Shown here piece after piece: positions 36,392 to 46,227 of a stretch of 64,000 nucleotides of DNA; position 1 is the stretch's first letter; each line of letters starts with the position of its first letter. The notes under the pieces are model-generated. The model made no database searches. It was not told the DNA's origin and saw only the letters and a list, made by a program, of their open reading frames with translations. The stretch lies in contig GL890591.1 in assembly GCA_000209465.1 (NCBI GenBank), positions 2,177 to 66,176 on the forward strand, written 5' to 3'. Source of the stretch: Lachnospiraceae oral taxon 107 str. F0167. Lineage in GTDB: Bacteria > Bacillota > Clostridia > Lachnospirales > Lachnospiraceae. The position numbers and the translations under genes are program-made.

Positions 36392-36524
36392 GATTGCATT
36401 GATTATTATATTATTCATTGTAGGCATCGTACTTTATTTTTATTTAAAAAGAAGGATTGATGATGCCGAATCCGATCTTGTAATCAGAAAGAAAAAAGAA
36501 ATAAAAGAAGATATAGAGGATTAA
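36369..36524 (+). CDS. Small membrane protein (51 aa)
   Basis: Reads [20 protein letters not shown] then [12 protein letters not shown] and a charged tail to [11 protein letters not shown]. One hydrophobic helix is followed by a mixed basic/acidic cytoplasmic end. GAGGGG lies 3-4 nt before the ATG. It overlaps the surface-protein 3' end by 23 bp and stops 5 bp before proS. Unknown function. Confidence 0.55.
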   Translation: MLIRNIIEIALIIILFIVGIVLYFYLKRRIDDAESDLVIRKKKEIKEDIED

Positions 36525-36529
36525 ATAAA

Positions 36530-37969
36530 ATGGCTAAGGAAAAAAAGCTTGTAGAAGAAATTACTTCCATGGAGACTGATTTTGCACAATGGTATACTGA
36601 TATTGTGCTTAAGGCTGAGCTTGTTGATTATACCAGTGTAAAGGGCTGTCTGGTAATAAGACCTGCAGGCTATGCTATCTGGGAGAATATGAAAAATGAA
36701 ATAGACAGAAGATTTAAGGAAACAGGTATTGAAAACTGCTACCTTCCTATGTTTATACCTGAGAGCTTATTGCAAAAGGAGGCGGATCATGTAGAGGGAT
36801 TTGCACCTGAGGTTGCATGGGTGACTCATGGCGGACTTGAGGAGTTGGAGGAGAGACTTTGTGTAAGACCCACCTCGGAAACCTTATTCTGCGATTATTA
36901 CTCCAAGGTGGTAAAAAGCTACAGGGATCTTCCACAGCTTTTGAATCAGTGGTGTTCTGTAGTAAGATGGGAGAAAACCACAAGACCTTTCCTGCGTTCG
37001 AGAGAGTTTTTATGGCAGGAAGGACATACAATACATGCTACAGCAAAGGAAGCACATGACAGAACGGTACAGATGCTTGAAGTATATGCGGATTTTTTTG
37101 AGAAGGATCTGGCAATACCTGTTGTAAGAGGTATGAAGACAGATAAGGAGAAGTTTGCAGGAGCGGAAGCAACATATACCATAGAGGCTCTTATGCATGA
37201 CGGTAAGGCATTGCAATCAGGTACCAGCCATTATTTCGGTGACGGGTTTGCAAAGGCATTTGATGTGACATTTACAGATAAGGATAATCAGATAAAGACT
37301 GTATTTGAGACTTCCTTCGGTGTAACAACAAGAATAATAGGTGCTGTGATAATGGTGCATGGTGATGATTCAGGTCTTAAATTACCTCCTCATATAGCAC
37401 CGGTTCAGGTAAATATAATACCTGTGGCGGCACATAAAGAGGGTGTACTTGAGGCGGCAAACGATTTAAAGAACAGATTGATTGCTGCAGGAGTCAGAGT
37501 AAAGCTGGATGACAGCGAAAAGAGCCCGGGATTTAAGTTTGCAGAGTCGGAGATGAGAGGTATTCCTTTAAGAATAGAGATAGGACCTAAGGATATTGAA
37601 AATAATCAATGCGTATTTGTCAGAAGAGATACCGGAGAAAAGACATTTGTTTCACTTGAAAATGTGGAAAATGATGCTAAGGAATGTCTTGAGAATATTC
37701 AGACAAATATGTTTGAAACCGCACTTGCTCACAGAGATGCTCATACCTATGTGGCAAGAAATATGGAAGAGTTCAAGGATATAGCAGATAATAAGCCCGG
37801 ATTTATAAAAGCTATGTGGTGTGGTGACAGAGCCTGTGAGGATAAGATTAAGGAAGAGGCGGGAGCTACATCAAGATGTATGCCAAAAGAACAGGAGCAG
37901 CTTAGTGATGTATGTGTTTGCTGTGGTAAGAAGGCTACAAAGATGGTTTATTGGGGAAAAGCATATTAA
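36530..37969 (+). CDS. proS: Prolyl-tRNA synthetase, type 3 (archaeal/eukaryotic-like)
   Basis: 479 residues, the length of the shorter archaeal-type ProS rather than the ~570-residue bacterial type. Class II motifs are [14 protein letters not shown] (motif 2, R-x-E) and [14 protein letters not shown] (motif 3 region, ending with R). The C-terminal zinc-binding Cys-rich domain ([10 protein letters not shown], then [18 protein letters not shown]) is typical of this type. It charges tRNA-Pro. Sequence before the start has little room for a T-box. Confidence 0.93.
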   Translation: MAKEKKLVEEITSMETDFAQWYTDIVLKAELVDYTSVKGCLVIRPAGYAIWENMKNEIDRRFKETGIENCYLPMFIPESLLQKEADHVEGFAPEVAWVTHGGLEELEERLCVRPTSETLFCDYYSKVVKSYRDLPQLLNQWCSVVRWEKTTRPFLRSREFLWQEGHTIHATAKEAHDRTVQMLEVYADFFEKDLAIPVVRGMKTDKEKFAGAEATYTIEALMHDGKALQSGTSHYFGDGFAKAFDVTFTDKDNQIKTVFETSFGVTTRIIGAVIMVHGDDSGLKLPPHIAPVQVNIIPVAAHKEGVLEAANDLKNRLIAAGVRVKLDDSEKSPGFKFAESEMRGIPLRIEIGPKDIENNQCVFVRRDTGEKTFVSLENVENDAKECLENIQTNMFETALAHRDAHTYVARNMEEFKDIADNKPGFIKAMWCGDRACEDKIKEEAGATSRCMPKEQEQLSDVCVCCGKKATKMVYWGKAY

Positions 37970-37976
37970 ATTAAAG

Positions 37977-38010
37977 AACCGCAGTCAAATGGCTGCGGTT
38001 TTAATATTTT
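37977..38010 (+). terminator. Terminator after proS
   Basis: AACCGCAG (37977-37984) and CTGCGGTT (37993-38000) form an 8-bp stem with loop TCAAATGG, followed by TTAATATTTT. Confidence 0.8.
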
Positions 38011-38021
38011 GGAGAATATAA

Positions 38022-39242
38022 ATGACGATAAATTTACCGAAGAATGTTGAAAAAATCATAGAGATGTTGGAAGAGAGCGGATTTGAGGGTTTTGCGGTAG
38101 GAGGCTGTGTAAGAGATTCATTATTGCAAAAGACGCCGACAGACTGGGATATTACTACAAATGCGCTCCCAAGTGAAATGAAAAAAATATTTAAAAAAAC
38201 ATTTGATACAGGTATTGCACATGGTACAATCACCGTACTTATGGACAGTGTCGGTTATGAGCTGACCACATATAGGATAGACGGGAACTATTCAGACGGA
38301 AGGCATCCTGATAATGTTTTTTTTAGTAAAAATTTATCAGAGGATTTGTGTAGGAGAGATTTTACTATTAATGCAATGGCATATTCACATAAAAGAGGAA
38401 TAGTGGATTTGTATAGCGGCAGAGAAGATTTGGAAAAAGGTATTATAAGGGCTGTAGGAGATGCAAAAAAGAGATTTGATGAGGATGCACTGAGGATGCT
38501 CAGGGCAGTCAGATTCTCTGCACAGCTTGGATTCGAAATAGAAAAAGACACATTTGTTGCAATAACTGAAAAGGCATCTCTTTTATCAAAGGTAAGTAAG
38601 GAAAGAATCTTTGTCGAGCTTAATAAGACATTGAGTGGAGATTTTGCACAAAATATAAAATTTATATACAGCAGCGGTCTTTATAAATATATAGGAAAAG
38701 AGTTTGCAGGGATAAAAGAGGAATTCTATAATTTTTATCCACGAAAACTTGGCAATAAAAAGCATATGTACTGGACTGTATTTTTAAAAAATATAGAGGA
38801 TATAAATTCTGTAAAGAAAATACTTTCAGAACTTAAGTCGGATAATGCAACAAAAATAAATACAGATTTGCTTATAAAAGAGCTTAGACTTCCTCTGCCA
38901 AAAAATGATGAGGATATCAGATGGTCTTTACATAGGCTGGGATGTGAGCTTTTTGAAGACTATTTGAAAATATGTAAAACGGATAAAGATAATGAAAATA
39001 ACCTTAAAGATATATATGAAATAGAGGACGGATATAAAAAAATAAGAGAAAAAAATCATGCTTTTGAAATCAGTATGCTTGACATCACAGGCAGGGATTT
39101 GATGGATATGGGAATACAAAAAGGTCCTGAGATAGGTGAGATATTGGAATATCTGTTAAAGAAAGTTATAAAAAGCCCTGAATTAAATAATAAAAACTCT
39201 CTTATGGCGCTTGTAAAAGAGAAATTTTTACGAAAGGGTTAA
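38022..39242 (+). CDS. cca: tRNA CCA nucleotidyltransferase
   Basis: 406 residues. The class II head domain has FAVGGCVRDSLL and DWDITTNALP (metal Asp pair). The neck part has FDEDALRMLRAVRFSAQLGF. It adds or repairs the 3' CCA of tRNAs. The length suggests no complete HD domain. GGAGAATATAA precedes the ATG. Confidence 0.92.
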   Translation: MTINLPKNVEKIIEMLEESGFEGFAVGGCVRDSLLQKTPTDWDITTNALPSEMKKIFKKTFDTGIAHGTITVLMDSVGYELTTYRIDGNYSDGRHPDNVFFSKNLSEDLCRRDFTINAMAYSHKRGIVDLYSGREDLEKGIIRAVGDAKKRFDEDALRMLRAVRFSAQLGFEIEKDTFVAITEKASLLSKVSKERIFVELNKTLSGDFAQNIKFIYSSGLYKYIGKEFAGIKEEFYNFYPRKLGNKKHMYWTVFLKNIEDINSVKKILSELKSDNATKINTDLLIKELRLPLPKNDEDIRWSLHRLGCELFEDYLKICKTDKDNENNLKDIYEIEDGYKKIREKNHAFEISMLDITGRDLMDMGIQKGPEIGEILEYLLKKVIKSPELNNKNSLMALVKEKFLRKG

Positions 39243-39329
39243 ACGCTACAAGGATTGTAAAATTAAAATTCTCAAGATATATAGTACCTGAACTGCAAAT
39301 TATAGATATAAAAATATGATTTAATAGAG

Positions 39330-39376
39330 AATACCGTCCGATAAGGCGAATCAGACATAACGGGCGGTATTATAAT
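39330..39376. terminator. Convergent terminator between cca and CmpB-like gene
   Basis: AATACCGTCCG (39330-39340) and CGGGCGGTATT (39361-39371) form an 11-bp stem with one G-U pair; A/T-rich on both sides. The loop is 20 nt and could fold further. Confidence 0.65.
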
Positions 39377-40327
39377 TTATTTATTATTCCTTTTTCTTAT
39401 CTCGCTAAGTTCCTTTAATTGGCTCAGATATTTTTTGTTTAATCCGGGATTGCCCTTTATCATATTTTTAATAAAAAATGACATAATTTTGCCCATTTTC
39501 GGGAAGGTAAGAGTGTACTTTTCTCCGGCAACCTCATATTTTCTTTTCAGTTCAAGATAGGCGGGACTTTTTGAGGCTACAGTATTTGATAGTGAGGAAA
39601 GTACATTTTCTATTTCGGATTTCAATGCGGAAAGACTTTCTTTTCCTGTTGAAATATATCCGTTTGCCTGACTCATACGCTCCGCCACACTGTCCTTTAT
39701 ACCTATAATCTTGCTCTGAGTTTCATTTAAAAGTTCATCCGCTATGACAGAAAGCTTATCCTTAACCTCTAAAAACTCAAGCTTTGCTCTCTCAAGTGCG
39801 GCATAAGCTTTGGCAATACTGAAAGCCGCCTTGATGGACAGTATTAGGTCAAGAAAAAATACAGTACTTGTAATGGCAATAGATATTTTTAAATCATGTT
39901 CTGTTAACATAGAGACAAATCTATATACATTCACTTGTAAGACTTCGGTAAGCAGTACGGATAAAAAGCCCCATGCTATGGATGTAGACAGGGATATATA
40001 TCCGTTAAGATTAAATTTATGATCGCTATAGTCCCAGTATTTTACTTTAAAAAGTTTCTCCATTACATATCCGGTGATATATTCCAAAACGGTGGCTGCA
40101 ATCAAGCCTGAAAAATATACGGATAAAATACTGCCTTGAAAATTATCAGTGATAATAAGAACAAAAATAGCGCCAAAGGCATATATTGGGATATAAGGAC
40201 CTCTAAGAAATCCCCTGTTTGTAAGTTTTCTTTGCTTTATTGTGGCGTATCCCGATTCAAAACACCATCCCAAAAAACAATATATATAAAAAAATGCAAT
40301 CCATTGCACTAGAGTATATCCGGTCAT
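39377..40327 (-). CDS. CmpB-like putative ABC-transporter type IV membrane protein
   Basis: About 316 residues from the ATG at 40325-40327 (GGAGGTGATT upstream); a longer frame to 40357 lacks a site. The first ~170 residues have about five hydrophobic helices and the family segments YIYCFLGWCFESGYATIKQRKLTNRGFLRGPYIP-like order, of which LTNRGFLRGP is the clearest, and GYVMEKLFKVKYWDYSD. The rest is soluble and coiled-coil-like. Despite the family name no ABC ATPase is nearby. Function unknown. Confidence 0.8.
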   Translation of the reverse strand: MTGYTLVQWIAFFYIYCFLGWCFESGYATIKQRKLTNRGFLRGPYIPIYAFGAIFVLIITDNFQGSILSVYFSGLIAATVLEYITGYVMEKLFKVKYWDYSDHKFNLNGYISLSTSIAWGFLSVLLTEVLQVNVYRFVSMLTEHDLKISIAITSTVFFLDLILSIKAAFSIAKAYAALERAKLEFLEVKDKLSVIADELLNETQSKIIGIKDSVAERMSQANGYISTGKESLSALKSEIENVLSSLSNTVASKSPAYLELKRKYEVAGEKYTLTFPKMGKIMSFFIKNMIKGNPGLNKKYLSQLKELSEIRKRNNK

Positions 40328-40503
40328 AATCACCTCCAATGCAGATAATAATACCACAGTAGATGAGTATCTACAAGTTTTGAAAATCAGTAAAAGGAAT
40401 AAAAACTAACTATAAAGCTGTTTTTATGTTATAGTATTGTATTGGGATAGAGTAATCTTTATAAAAGTTTAGCTTGGTGAATATATAAAAAGAAAGTAAA
40501 AAT

Positions 40504-41466
40504 ATGAAAGTAAGTATATGTTGTATTACCTATAATCATGGTAAATATATAAAAAAGGCAATAGATTCCTTCTTGGCACAGAAAAGAAATTTTGATATAG
40601 AGATTTTGATAAATGATGATGCATCCACAGATGATACTGCGGATATTATAAGAGAATATGAAAAAAAATATCCTGATATTATAAAACCGCTTTTCCATGA
40701 GGAAAATATGTACTCTAAAGGAGTGACAAATCCAAGCGGTGTCTATAATTTTCCAAGGGCAAGCGGCAAGTATATAGCCATGTGTGAGGGAGATGACTAC
40801 TGGTGTGATGAGAACAAGCTTCAGATGCAGGTGGATTATATGGAAAAAAATGACAATATAAGTTTTTGCTTCCATGCCGCCAAAATAGAAAATCTTGATG
40901 CTACATTTTCACCCAATCTTATAAAACCCTATGAAAACAGCGGAATAATAAATGCGGCTGAGGTGATAAATAAGAAGGTACATTATCCTACGGCATCTCT
41001 TCTTCTTAGAACAAAGTATATGAAGGAGCTGCCGAAATATTATTTTGAATGTAAGGTGGGAGATATACCTATGCAGATAATATCCGCAAAATACGGTGAC
41101 GCATACTATATAAACAAAGTGATGAGCGTATACAGAATGGGTGTACCGACTTCCTGGACAGCATCACAATTCAGTGGAGATTATAAAAGAAAGCAGGAAG
41201 AATATTATCTGAATATGGAAAAGATGTATCAGGATTATGATGTCGATTCGGATTATAAATTCCACAATGAGGTTGAGAGCGCAAAAAGGCGACTTAGATT
41301 TCTTACCTATGTAAATATAAGAGATTTTAAAAACATACTTTCAAATGAATTTCAAAAAGAATATAAGGAACTGGATTTTAGAGAGAGATTTTTTATAAAA
41401 TTTGAATATTTTCTTCCTACGGTATATAGACTGGTAAGAAAAACAGCCTTATATTTTAAAAAATAA
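40504..41466 (+). CDS. Glycosyltransferase family 2
   Basis: 320 residues. The GT-A fold starts SICCITYNHGKYIKKAIDSF with NDDASTDDTADI (first nucleotide-binding Asp) and CEGDDYW (DxD-like metal site, EGDD). This is a typical cytoplasmic GT2 for cell-surface polysaccharide. Donor and acceptor are unknown. It has no helix at the end. The next gene starts 9 bp after its stop. Confidence 0.88.
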   Translation: MKVSICCITYNHGKYIKKAIDSFLAQKRNFDIEILINDDASTDDTADIIREYEKKYPDIIKPLFHEENMYSKGVTNPSGVYNFPRASGKYIAMCEGDDYWCDENKLQMQVDYMEKNDNISFCFHAAKIENLDATFSPNLIKPYENSGIINAAEVINKKVHYPTASLLLRTKYMKELPKYYFECKVGDIPMQIISAKYGDAYYINKVMSVYRMGVPTSWTASQFSGDYKRKQEEYYLNMEKMYQDYDVDSDYKFHNEVESAKRRLRFLTYVNIRDFKNILSNEFQKEYKELDFRERFFIKFEYFLPTVYRLVRKTALYFKK

Positions 41467-41475
41467 TGGAGGGCT

Positions 41476-42474
41476 ATGACATATTTAAAAAATATAAATC
41501 CTATAAAAGTATTTAAAATAGCTGTTGGAACAGGGCTGGCGATATTTATAGCCAATATAAGCGGTTTAAATTATGTATCCTCAGCAGGTATTATAACCTT
41601 GCTAAGCATACAGGATACAAAAAAATCAACTATAAAAATTGCAGTAAAAAGGCTTGTTGCCTTTGTACTTGCCATGCTGATTTCATTTATGGTTTTTAAA
41701 ACATTCGGATTCGGTATAATTGCATTGATATCCTATCTATCGGTATTTGTAAGTATATGTATGGCTTTCGGTCTGAATGAGGGACTTTCTCCATGTACGG
41801 TATTGGTTACACATATTATGTCTGAGAAAAATATCAATTTTGATATTGTAAAAAATGAAGCATTACTTATGTTAATAGGTACATCCGTGGGTATAATTTT
41901 AAATATGTATATGCCGAGGAATTTAAAACATATAAGAGAATATCAGGCTAAAATAGAGAATGAAATAAAAAATATACTTAATATACTGGTCAGATTTTTA
42001 AATGATGAAAGCGGCAGAACAAGTCTGGAATATGATTTTTTAAGTCTTGAAAAAATCATAGACAGTGCCATATCAAAATCATATATTGATAAAGATAATA
42101 TATTAAGCTATGATTTGAAATATTTTATTGATTATATGGAAATGAGAAAGTCTCAGATTATGGTACTCAGATATATTTTTGAACAGGGAAAGGCTATAAA
42201 GACAAGACCTGAACAGGCAAGGGATATCGCAGACCTTATTTATAATCTCATCCCCAAATTACATGAGTCAAATAATGCAATAAATGCTTTGATGGATTTA
42301 TACCTTGTAAAGGAAAAGATGAAAAACTCTGATTTGCCGAAAACAAGAGTGGAATTTGAGGACAGGGCGATACTTTATTCAATGGTGGTAAACTTTGAGC
42401 AATTCTTAGAAATAAAAAGAGAATTTGCAAGTAACTTAACAGAAAATGAAAAAAATATATTTTGGAACAGGTAG
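41476..42474 (+). CDS. Aromatic acid exporter-like protein (DUF939/FUSC type)
   Basis: 332 residues. Hydrophobic helices lie in the first ~150 residues, with IFIANISGLNYVSSAGIITLLSIQ-type segments and LIGTSVGIILNMYMPR. A soluble helical C-terminal half follows (KHIREYQAKIENEIKNIL). This matches the ArAE_1 pattern of Gram-positive bacteria. Likely an exporter at the membrane; substrate not predictable. It is followed by the RNase H gene 3 bp on. Confidence 0.8.
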   Translation: MTYLKNINPIKVFKIAVGTGLAIFIANISGLNYVSSAGIITLLSIQDTKKSTIKIAVKRLVAFVLAMLISFMVFKTFGFGIIALISYLSVFVSICMAFGLNEGLSPCTVLVTHIMSEKNINFDIVKNEALLMLIGTSVGIILNMYMPRNLKHIREYQAKIENEIKNILNILVRFLNDESGRTSLEYDFLSLEKIIDSAISKSYIDKDNILSYDLKYFIDYMEMRKSQIMVLRYIFEQGKAIKTRPEQARDIADLIYNLIPKLHESNNAINALMDLYLVKEKMKNSDLPKTRVEFEDRAILYSMVVNFEQFLEIKREFASNLTENEKNIFWNR

Positions 42475-42477
42475 TAT

Positions 42478-43080
42478 ATGGCAAAAAAATATTATGCGGT
42501 AAGAAAAGGAAGAAAAACAGGTGTGTTTGATACCTGGGATGAGTGTAAGGCGGCGGTAAGCGGCTTTTCGGGAGCGGCTTATAAAAGTTTTACAAGCAAA
42601 GAAGAGGCGATGGACTTTGTAACAGCCGATTCTAAAGCGGATGAGGATAGGGATGAAAAGCAGTCGGAGGCTTTTGCCTATGTGGACGGCAGCTATGATG
42701 ATACAACCAAATCATATTCCTATGGAATGGTTATGATGGTTAAGGATGATGAATTACATTTTAATAAAAAATTTGAAAAAGATGATATGTCCGATATGAG
42801 AAATGTTGCCGGAGAGATACAGGGATCTATGGCAGCCATGCAATATTGTCTGGACAATAAAATAAAGAGTATCAGTATTTTCTATGATTATGAGGGAATA
42901 GAAAAATGGTGTAACGGTGATTGGAAGGCGAAAAAAGAAGGAACACAAAAATATGTGGAATTTTATAAAAATGCCTCCAAATATGTGGATGTTGATTTTA
43001 TAAAGGTAAAGGGACATTCAGGGGATAAATATAATGATATGGCGGATGAACTGGCAAAAAAAGCACTGGGGCTTGCATAA
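42478..43080 (+). CDS. rnhA: Ribonuclease H1 with viroplasmin-like N-terminal domain
   Basis: 200 residues. The N-terminal ~50 residues (KYYAVRKGRKTGVFDTWDEC) form the RNA/DNA-hybrid-binding domain also called viroplasmin/caulimovirus domain. The RNase H fold has all acidic positions: Asp in YVDGSY, Glu in VAGEIQGSMAAM, Asp in YDYEGIEKW, and KGHSGDKYNDMADELAK with the catalytic His and last Asp. It removes RNA from hybrids. Confidence 0.93.
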   Translation: MAKKYYAVRKGRKTGVFDTWDECKAAVSGFSGAAYKSFTSKEEAMDFVTADSKADEDRDEKQSEAFAYVDGSYDDTTKSYSYGMVMMVKDDELHFNKKFEKDDMSDMRNVAGEIQGSMAAMQYCLDNKIKSISIFYDYEGIEKWCNGDWKAKKEGTQKYVEFYKNASKYVDVDFIKVKGHSGDKYNDMADELAKKALGLA

Positions 43081-43153
43081 AAAAACTGTCACTTAAGATA
43101 AATACTTTTATAGCAGCTTTTATGGGCTGCTATAGCTATCTTAAAGTGACAGT
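43079..43153 (-). terminator. Long two-part hairpin, terminator of yerC-like gene
   Basis: The outer stem is ACTGTCACTTAAGATA (43085-43100) with TATCTTAAAGTGACAGT (43137-43153, one bulge). The inner stem is TATAGCAGC (43109-43117) / GCTGCTATA (43126-43134). On the minus strand it is followed by a run of seven T, so it ends the minus-strand gene; on the plus strand no T tract follows. Confidence 0.75.
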
Positions 43154-43176
43154 GAATTCTGCTTAAAATAAAAAAA

Positions 43177-43476
43177 TTATTTTTTTTCAAAAAGTCCCAA
43201 TCTGTTAAAGACCAAATCATAACCGTCGTTTCCATAATTAAGGGAACGATTTACTCTGGAAATAGTGGCTGTGGATGCACCTGTCTCCTCTGCAATCTCT
43301 AAATATGTTTTCTTTTCACGCAACATCTTAGCTACTTCATATCTTTGAGAGAGAGACAATAATTCATTCACAGTACATACATCCTCAAAGAAAATATAAA
43401 ATTCCTCTTTATTTTTTAATGTAAGGATGGCGTCAAATAGATGGTCTACCGCGTCTGTCCTAATCTTATTATTCAT
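43177..43476 (-). CDS. YerC/YecD-type TrpR-superfamily regulator
   Basis: About 99 residues from the ATG at 43474-43476 (GGAGCATTAGTT upstream), 13 codons shorter than the longest frame. It carries the TrpR-like helix-turn-helix of YerC (LSLSQRYEVAKMLREKKTYL, then AEETGASTATISRVNRSLNYG). Family members are small DNA-binding proteins of unclear regulon. It is read away from the potABCD operon. Confidence 0.88.
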   Translation of the reverse strand: MNNKIRTDAVDHLFDAILTLKNKEEFYIFFEDVCTVNELLSLSQRYEVAKMLREKKTYLEIAEETGASTATISRVNRSLNYGNDGYDLVFNRLGLFEKK

Positions 43477-43624
43477 AACTAATGCTCCAATCAAATAATA
43501 TATACATTTTAGCATTTTAACTTGTAAAAGTAAAGCTGAGATAAATATTATTAATGAATTAAAATCAAAAAGATGGTATTATATTTTATTGTATAAAGCT
43601 AAAACCCGAGGAGGGAAAAAGAAA

Positions 43625-44593
43625 ATGGCAGACACTATATTAAGCCTGAAAAATATTAAAAAAAGTTTTGACGGCGAAAATGTTTTAAATAATATTTCAC
43701 TGGATATAGATAGAGGAGAGTTTATCACACTTCTTGGTTCAAGCGGTTGTGGAAAGACAACTACTATAAGGATAATAGCAGGTCTGGAAACTCCGGACAG
43801 CGGAAAGGTGATATTAAACGGCAATGATATAACGGGGCTTGCCCCTGAAAAAAGGGATGTAAATACCGTATTTCAAAACTACGCACTCTTTCCTCATATG
43901 AATGTGGAGAAAAATATCGGATATGGACTCAGATTAAAGAAAATGCCGAATAATGAAATAAAAAAAGAAGTAAATAAGGCGCTTTCGCTGGTACAGCTTG
44001 AGGGATTTGAAAAAAGAAATACCACACAGCTTTCAGGAGGGCAGAGGCAGAGAGTTGCAATAGCCAGAGCAATTGTAAACAAACCCAGTGTATTGCTGCT
44101 TGATGAGCCGCTGGGGGCACTGGATTTATTACTTCGAAGGCAGATGCAGGCTGAACTTAAAAAGCTTCAAAAAACACTTGGCATTACTTTTATATATATT
44201 ACTCATGATCAGGAGGAGGCTTTAAATATGTCTTCAAGGATAGTGGTGATGAGAGACGGTAAAATAGAGCAAATCGGTACACCAAGTGAGATATATGATA
44301 AACCGATCAGTGCTTTTGTGGCGGAATTTGTAGGTGGCGCAAATCTGTATAAGGATGAAGGAAAGACCTTTGCAATAAGATCCGAACATATAAGACTAGG
44401 TGTAGGCGAGTATGAGGGGGTTGTGATTGAAAACAGCTTTATGGCGGGGCTCTCAAAGGTAAGGGTGAGATTAAAAGACGGACAGGAAATTATTTCATCA
44501 CATATGGGTATGAATATTGCTATAAATCCGGGTGAGGAGATAAATATCGGATGGGATAAAAACGATATGGTGGAGGTTCAAGGTGAGAAATAA
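43625..44593 (+). CDS. potA: Spermidine/putrescine ABC transporter ATPase
   Basis: 322 residues from the ATG at 43625 (GAGGAGGGAAAAAG upstream). Walker A is LGSSGCGKTTTIR, the signature TTQLSGGQRQRVAIA, Walker B VLLLDEPLGALD, and the H-loop ITHDQEEAL. A short TOBE-type tail follows. With PotB, PotC and PotD it makes a polyamine importer. The stop overlaps potB. Confidence 0.93.
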   Translation: MADTILSLKNIKKSFDGENVLNNISLDIDRGEFITLLGSSGCGKTTTIRIIAGLETPDSGKVILNGNDITGLAPEKRDVNTVFQNYALFPHMNVEKNIGYGLRLKKMPNNEIKKEVNKALSLVQLEGFEKRNTTQLSGGQRQRVAIARAIVNKPSVLLLDEPLGALDLLLRRQMQAELKKLQKTLGITFIYITHDQEEALNMSSRIVVMRDGKIEQIGTPSEIYDKPISAFVAEFVGGANLYKDEGKTFAIRSEHIRLGVGEYEGVVIENSFMAGLSKVRVRLKDGQEIISSHMGMNIAINPGEEINIGWDKNDMVEVQGEK

Positions 44594-45437
44594 AAAGCTT
44601 AATGAATATCTGCTAAGAATACCGATATATATCTTCACCGTAGTTTTTGTTTTGTTACCACTTGCATATATGCTTCTTATAAGCATTCTTACAAAGGCAA
44701 AGACATGGGGATTTGATTTTACATTTACTTTGGAAAATTATAAAAAGGTATTTGAGCCTTTCTATTTAAATATATTTTTGGAATCGATAAAACTTGCTGT
44801 TACATCAACCATACTGGTTACATTGATAGGATATCCCTTCGGATATTTTATGGGTAGATTAAGTGAGAGATGGAAGCGAAGAATGATGGTACTGCTTATG
44901 ATTCCATTTTGGACAAGCGGACTTATAAGGCTGAACGGATGGATAATAATATTCAGGAGCAATGGTGTATTGGATAGAGTATTGATGTTTTTGGGCATTA
45001 CCAAATCTCCTTTAAAATTATTATATACCTATCCGGCTGTTTTGGTAGGTATGGTGTATTTTTTATTACCTTTTATGATACTCGCGGTATATTCCAGTGT
45101 GGAGAAAATGGATTGGAGCCTTATTGAGGCTTCAAGAGATCTTGGAGCGGGAAAACTTGAGTCTTTTCTTACAATAACGCTAAGACTTACAATGCCCGGA
45201 CTTCTCAGCGGAATAGTGCTTACCTTTGTACCGAGTATGGGACTTTTTTATATCTCGGATATACTGGGAGGAAATAAGATAGTATTGATAGGAAGTGTGA
45301 TAGTGGAGCAACTTACAAAGCTTAGAAATATACCTTTTGCGGCGGCACTCAGCGTGATACTGATGTTACTTACAATATTATTTTTAAGACTGTATAGGAG
45401 ATTTTCAGGTACGGGAGAATTGGAGGGATTATTTTGA
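44583..45437 (+). CDS. potB: Spermidine/putrescine ABC transporter permease
   Basis: 284 residues, GTG start inside the end of potA. Six helices are present. The EAA loop, which contacts PotA, is EASRDLGAGKLESFLTITLRL. MIPFWTSGLIRLNGWIIIF is typical of PotB. The next gene overlaps its stop (TTGA). Confidence 0.92.
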   Translation: MRNKKLNEYLLRIPIYIFTVVFVLLPLAYMLLISILTKAKTWGFDFTFTLENYKKVFEPFYLNIFLESIKLAVTSTILVTLIGYPFGYFMGRLSERWKRRMMVLLMIPFWTSGLIRLNGWIIIFRSNGVLDRVLMFLGITKSPLKLLYTYPAVLVGMVYFLLPFMILAVYSSVEKMDWSLIEASRDLGAGKLESFLTITLRLTMPGLLSGIVLTFVPSMGLFYISDILGGNKIVLIGSVIVEQLTKLRNIPFAAALSVILMLLTILFLRLYRRFSGTGELEGLF

Positions 45438-46201
45438 AAAAGGTATCAAAGTTTGCCATTGTATTTTTGGGACTGGTAACTGTTTTAAACTATCTGCCTA
45501 TTGTACTGACTGTAATATATTCTTTTAATAAATCCAAGCTGACAAGTGTATGGGAAGGCTTTTCACTTTACTGGTATAAGATGCTTGTTAATGATGCGGA
45601 TATAAAGAAGGCACTTTTAAACAGTATCGTATTGGCATTTTTCACCTGTGTACTTTCTCTTTTGGTAGCTGTCAGTGCGGCTCTTGCAATGAGAGGGAAA
45701 AAGTTTTTTGTTGATGATTTTATCAGTAATTTTGCGACCTTGCCCATAATGATACCTGAGATTATTCTGGGTATGGTCTTTATGGCTATATTCTCATATA
45801 TGAGATTACCATTTGGTTTTGTAACTATGACAATAGCACATAGTTCATTTTGTATACCATATATATTTTTGATTGTAAGGGCAAGGCTTCTGGGAATGGA
45901 TTTATCTTTGGAGGAGGCGGCAAGAGATTTGGGAGCAAATGAAACGGAAACTTTCAGAGATGTGACTTTGCCGTATATACTGCCGGGAATCGTATCCGGA
46001 CTATTATTATCATTTGCAATGTCATTTGATGATGTGGTAATATCTATATTTACGACCGGTCCGTCTGTAAATACTCTTGCAATAAAGATATATACAAAGA
46101 TGAAGACCGGAATTACACCTGAAATAAATGCATTGGCTACAGTTATGTTGCTTATTACTGTGATAATTATATTTATTTCGGAAAAAACAAGGAAGAATTA
46201 A
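45434..46201 (+). CDS. potC: Spermidine/putrescine ABC transporter permease
   Basis: 255 residues, likely TTG start overlapping the potB stop, preceded by GGAGGG. Six helices are present, and the EAA loop is EEAARDLGANETETFRDVTL. The segment MSFDDVVISIFTTGPSVNTL is a hallmark of PotC/YdcV-like permeases. Confidence 0.92.
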   Translation: MKKVSKFAIVFLGLVTVLNYLPIVLTVIYSFNKSKLTSVWEGFSLYWYKMLVNDADIKKALLNSIVLAFFTCVLSLLVAVSAALAMRGKKFFVDDFISNFATLPIMIPEIILGMVFMAIFSYMRLPFGFVTMTIAHSSFCIPYIFLIVRARLLGMDLSLEEAARDLGANETETFRDVTLPYILPGIVSGLLLSFAMSFDDVVISIFTTGPSVNTLAIKIYTKMKTGITPEINALATVMLLITVIIIFISEKTRKN

Positions 46202-46227
46202 TTTAATATGTATTGGAGGCAAATTTA

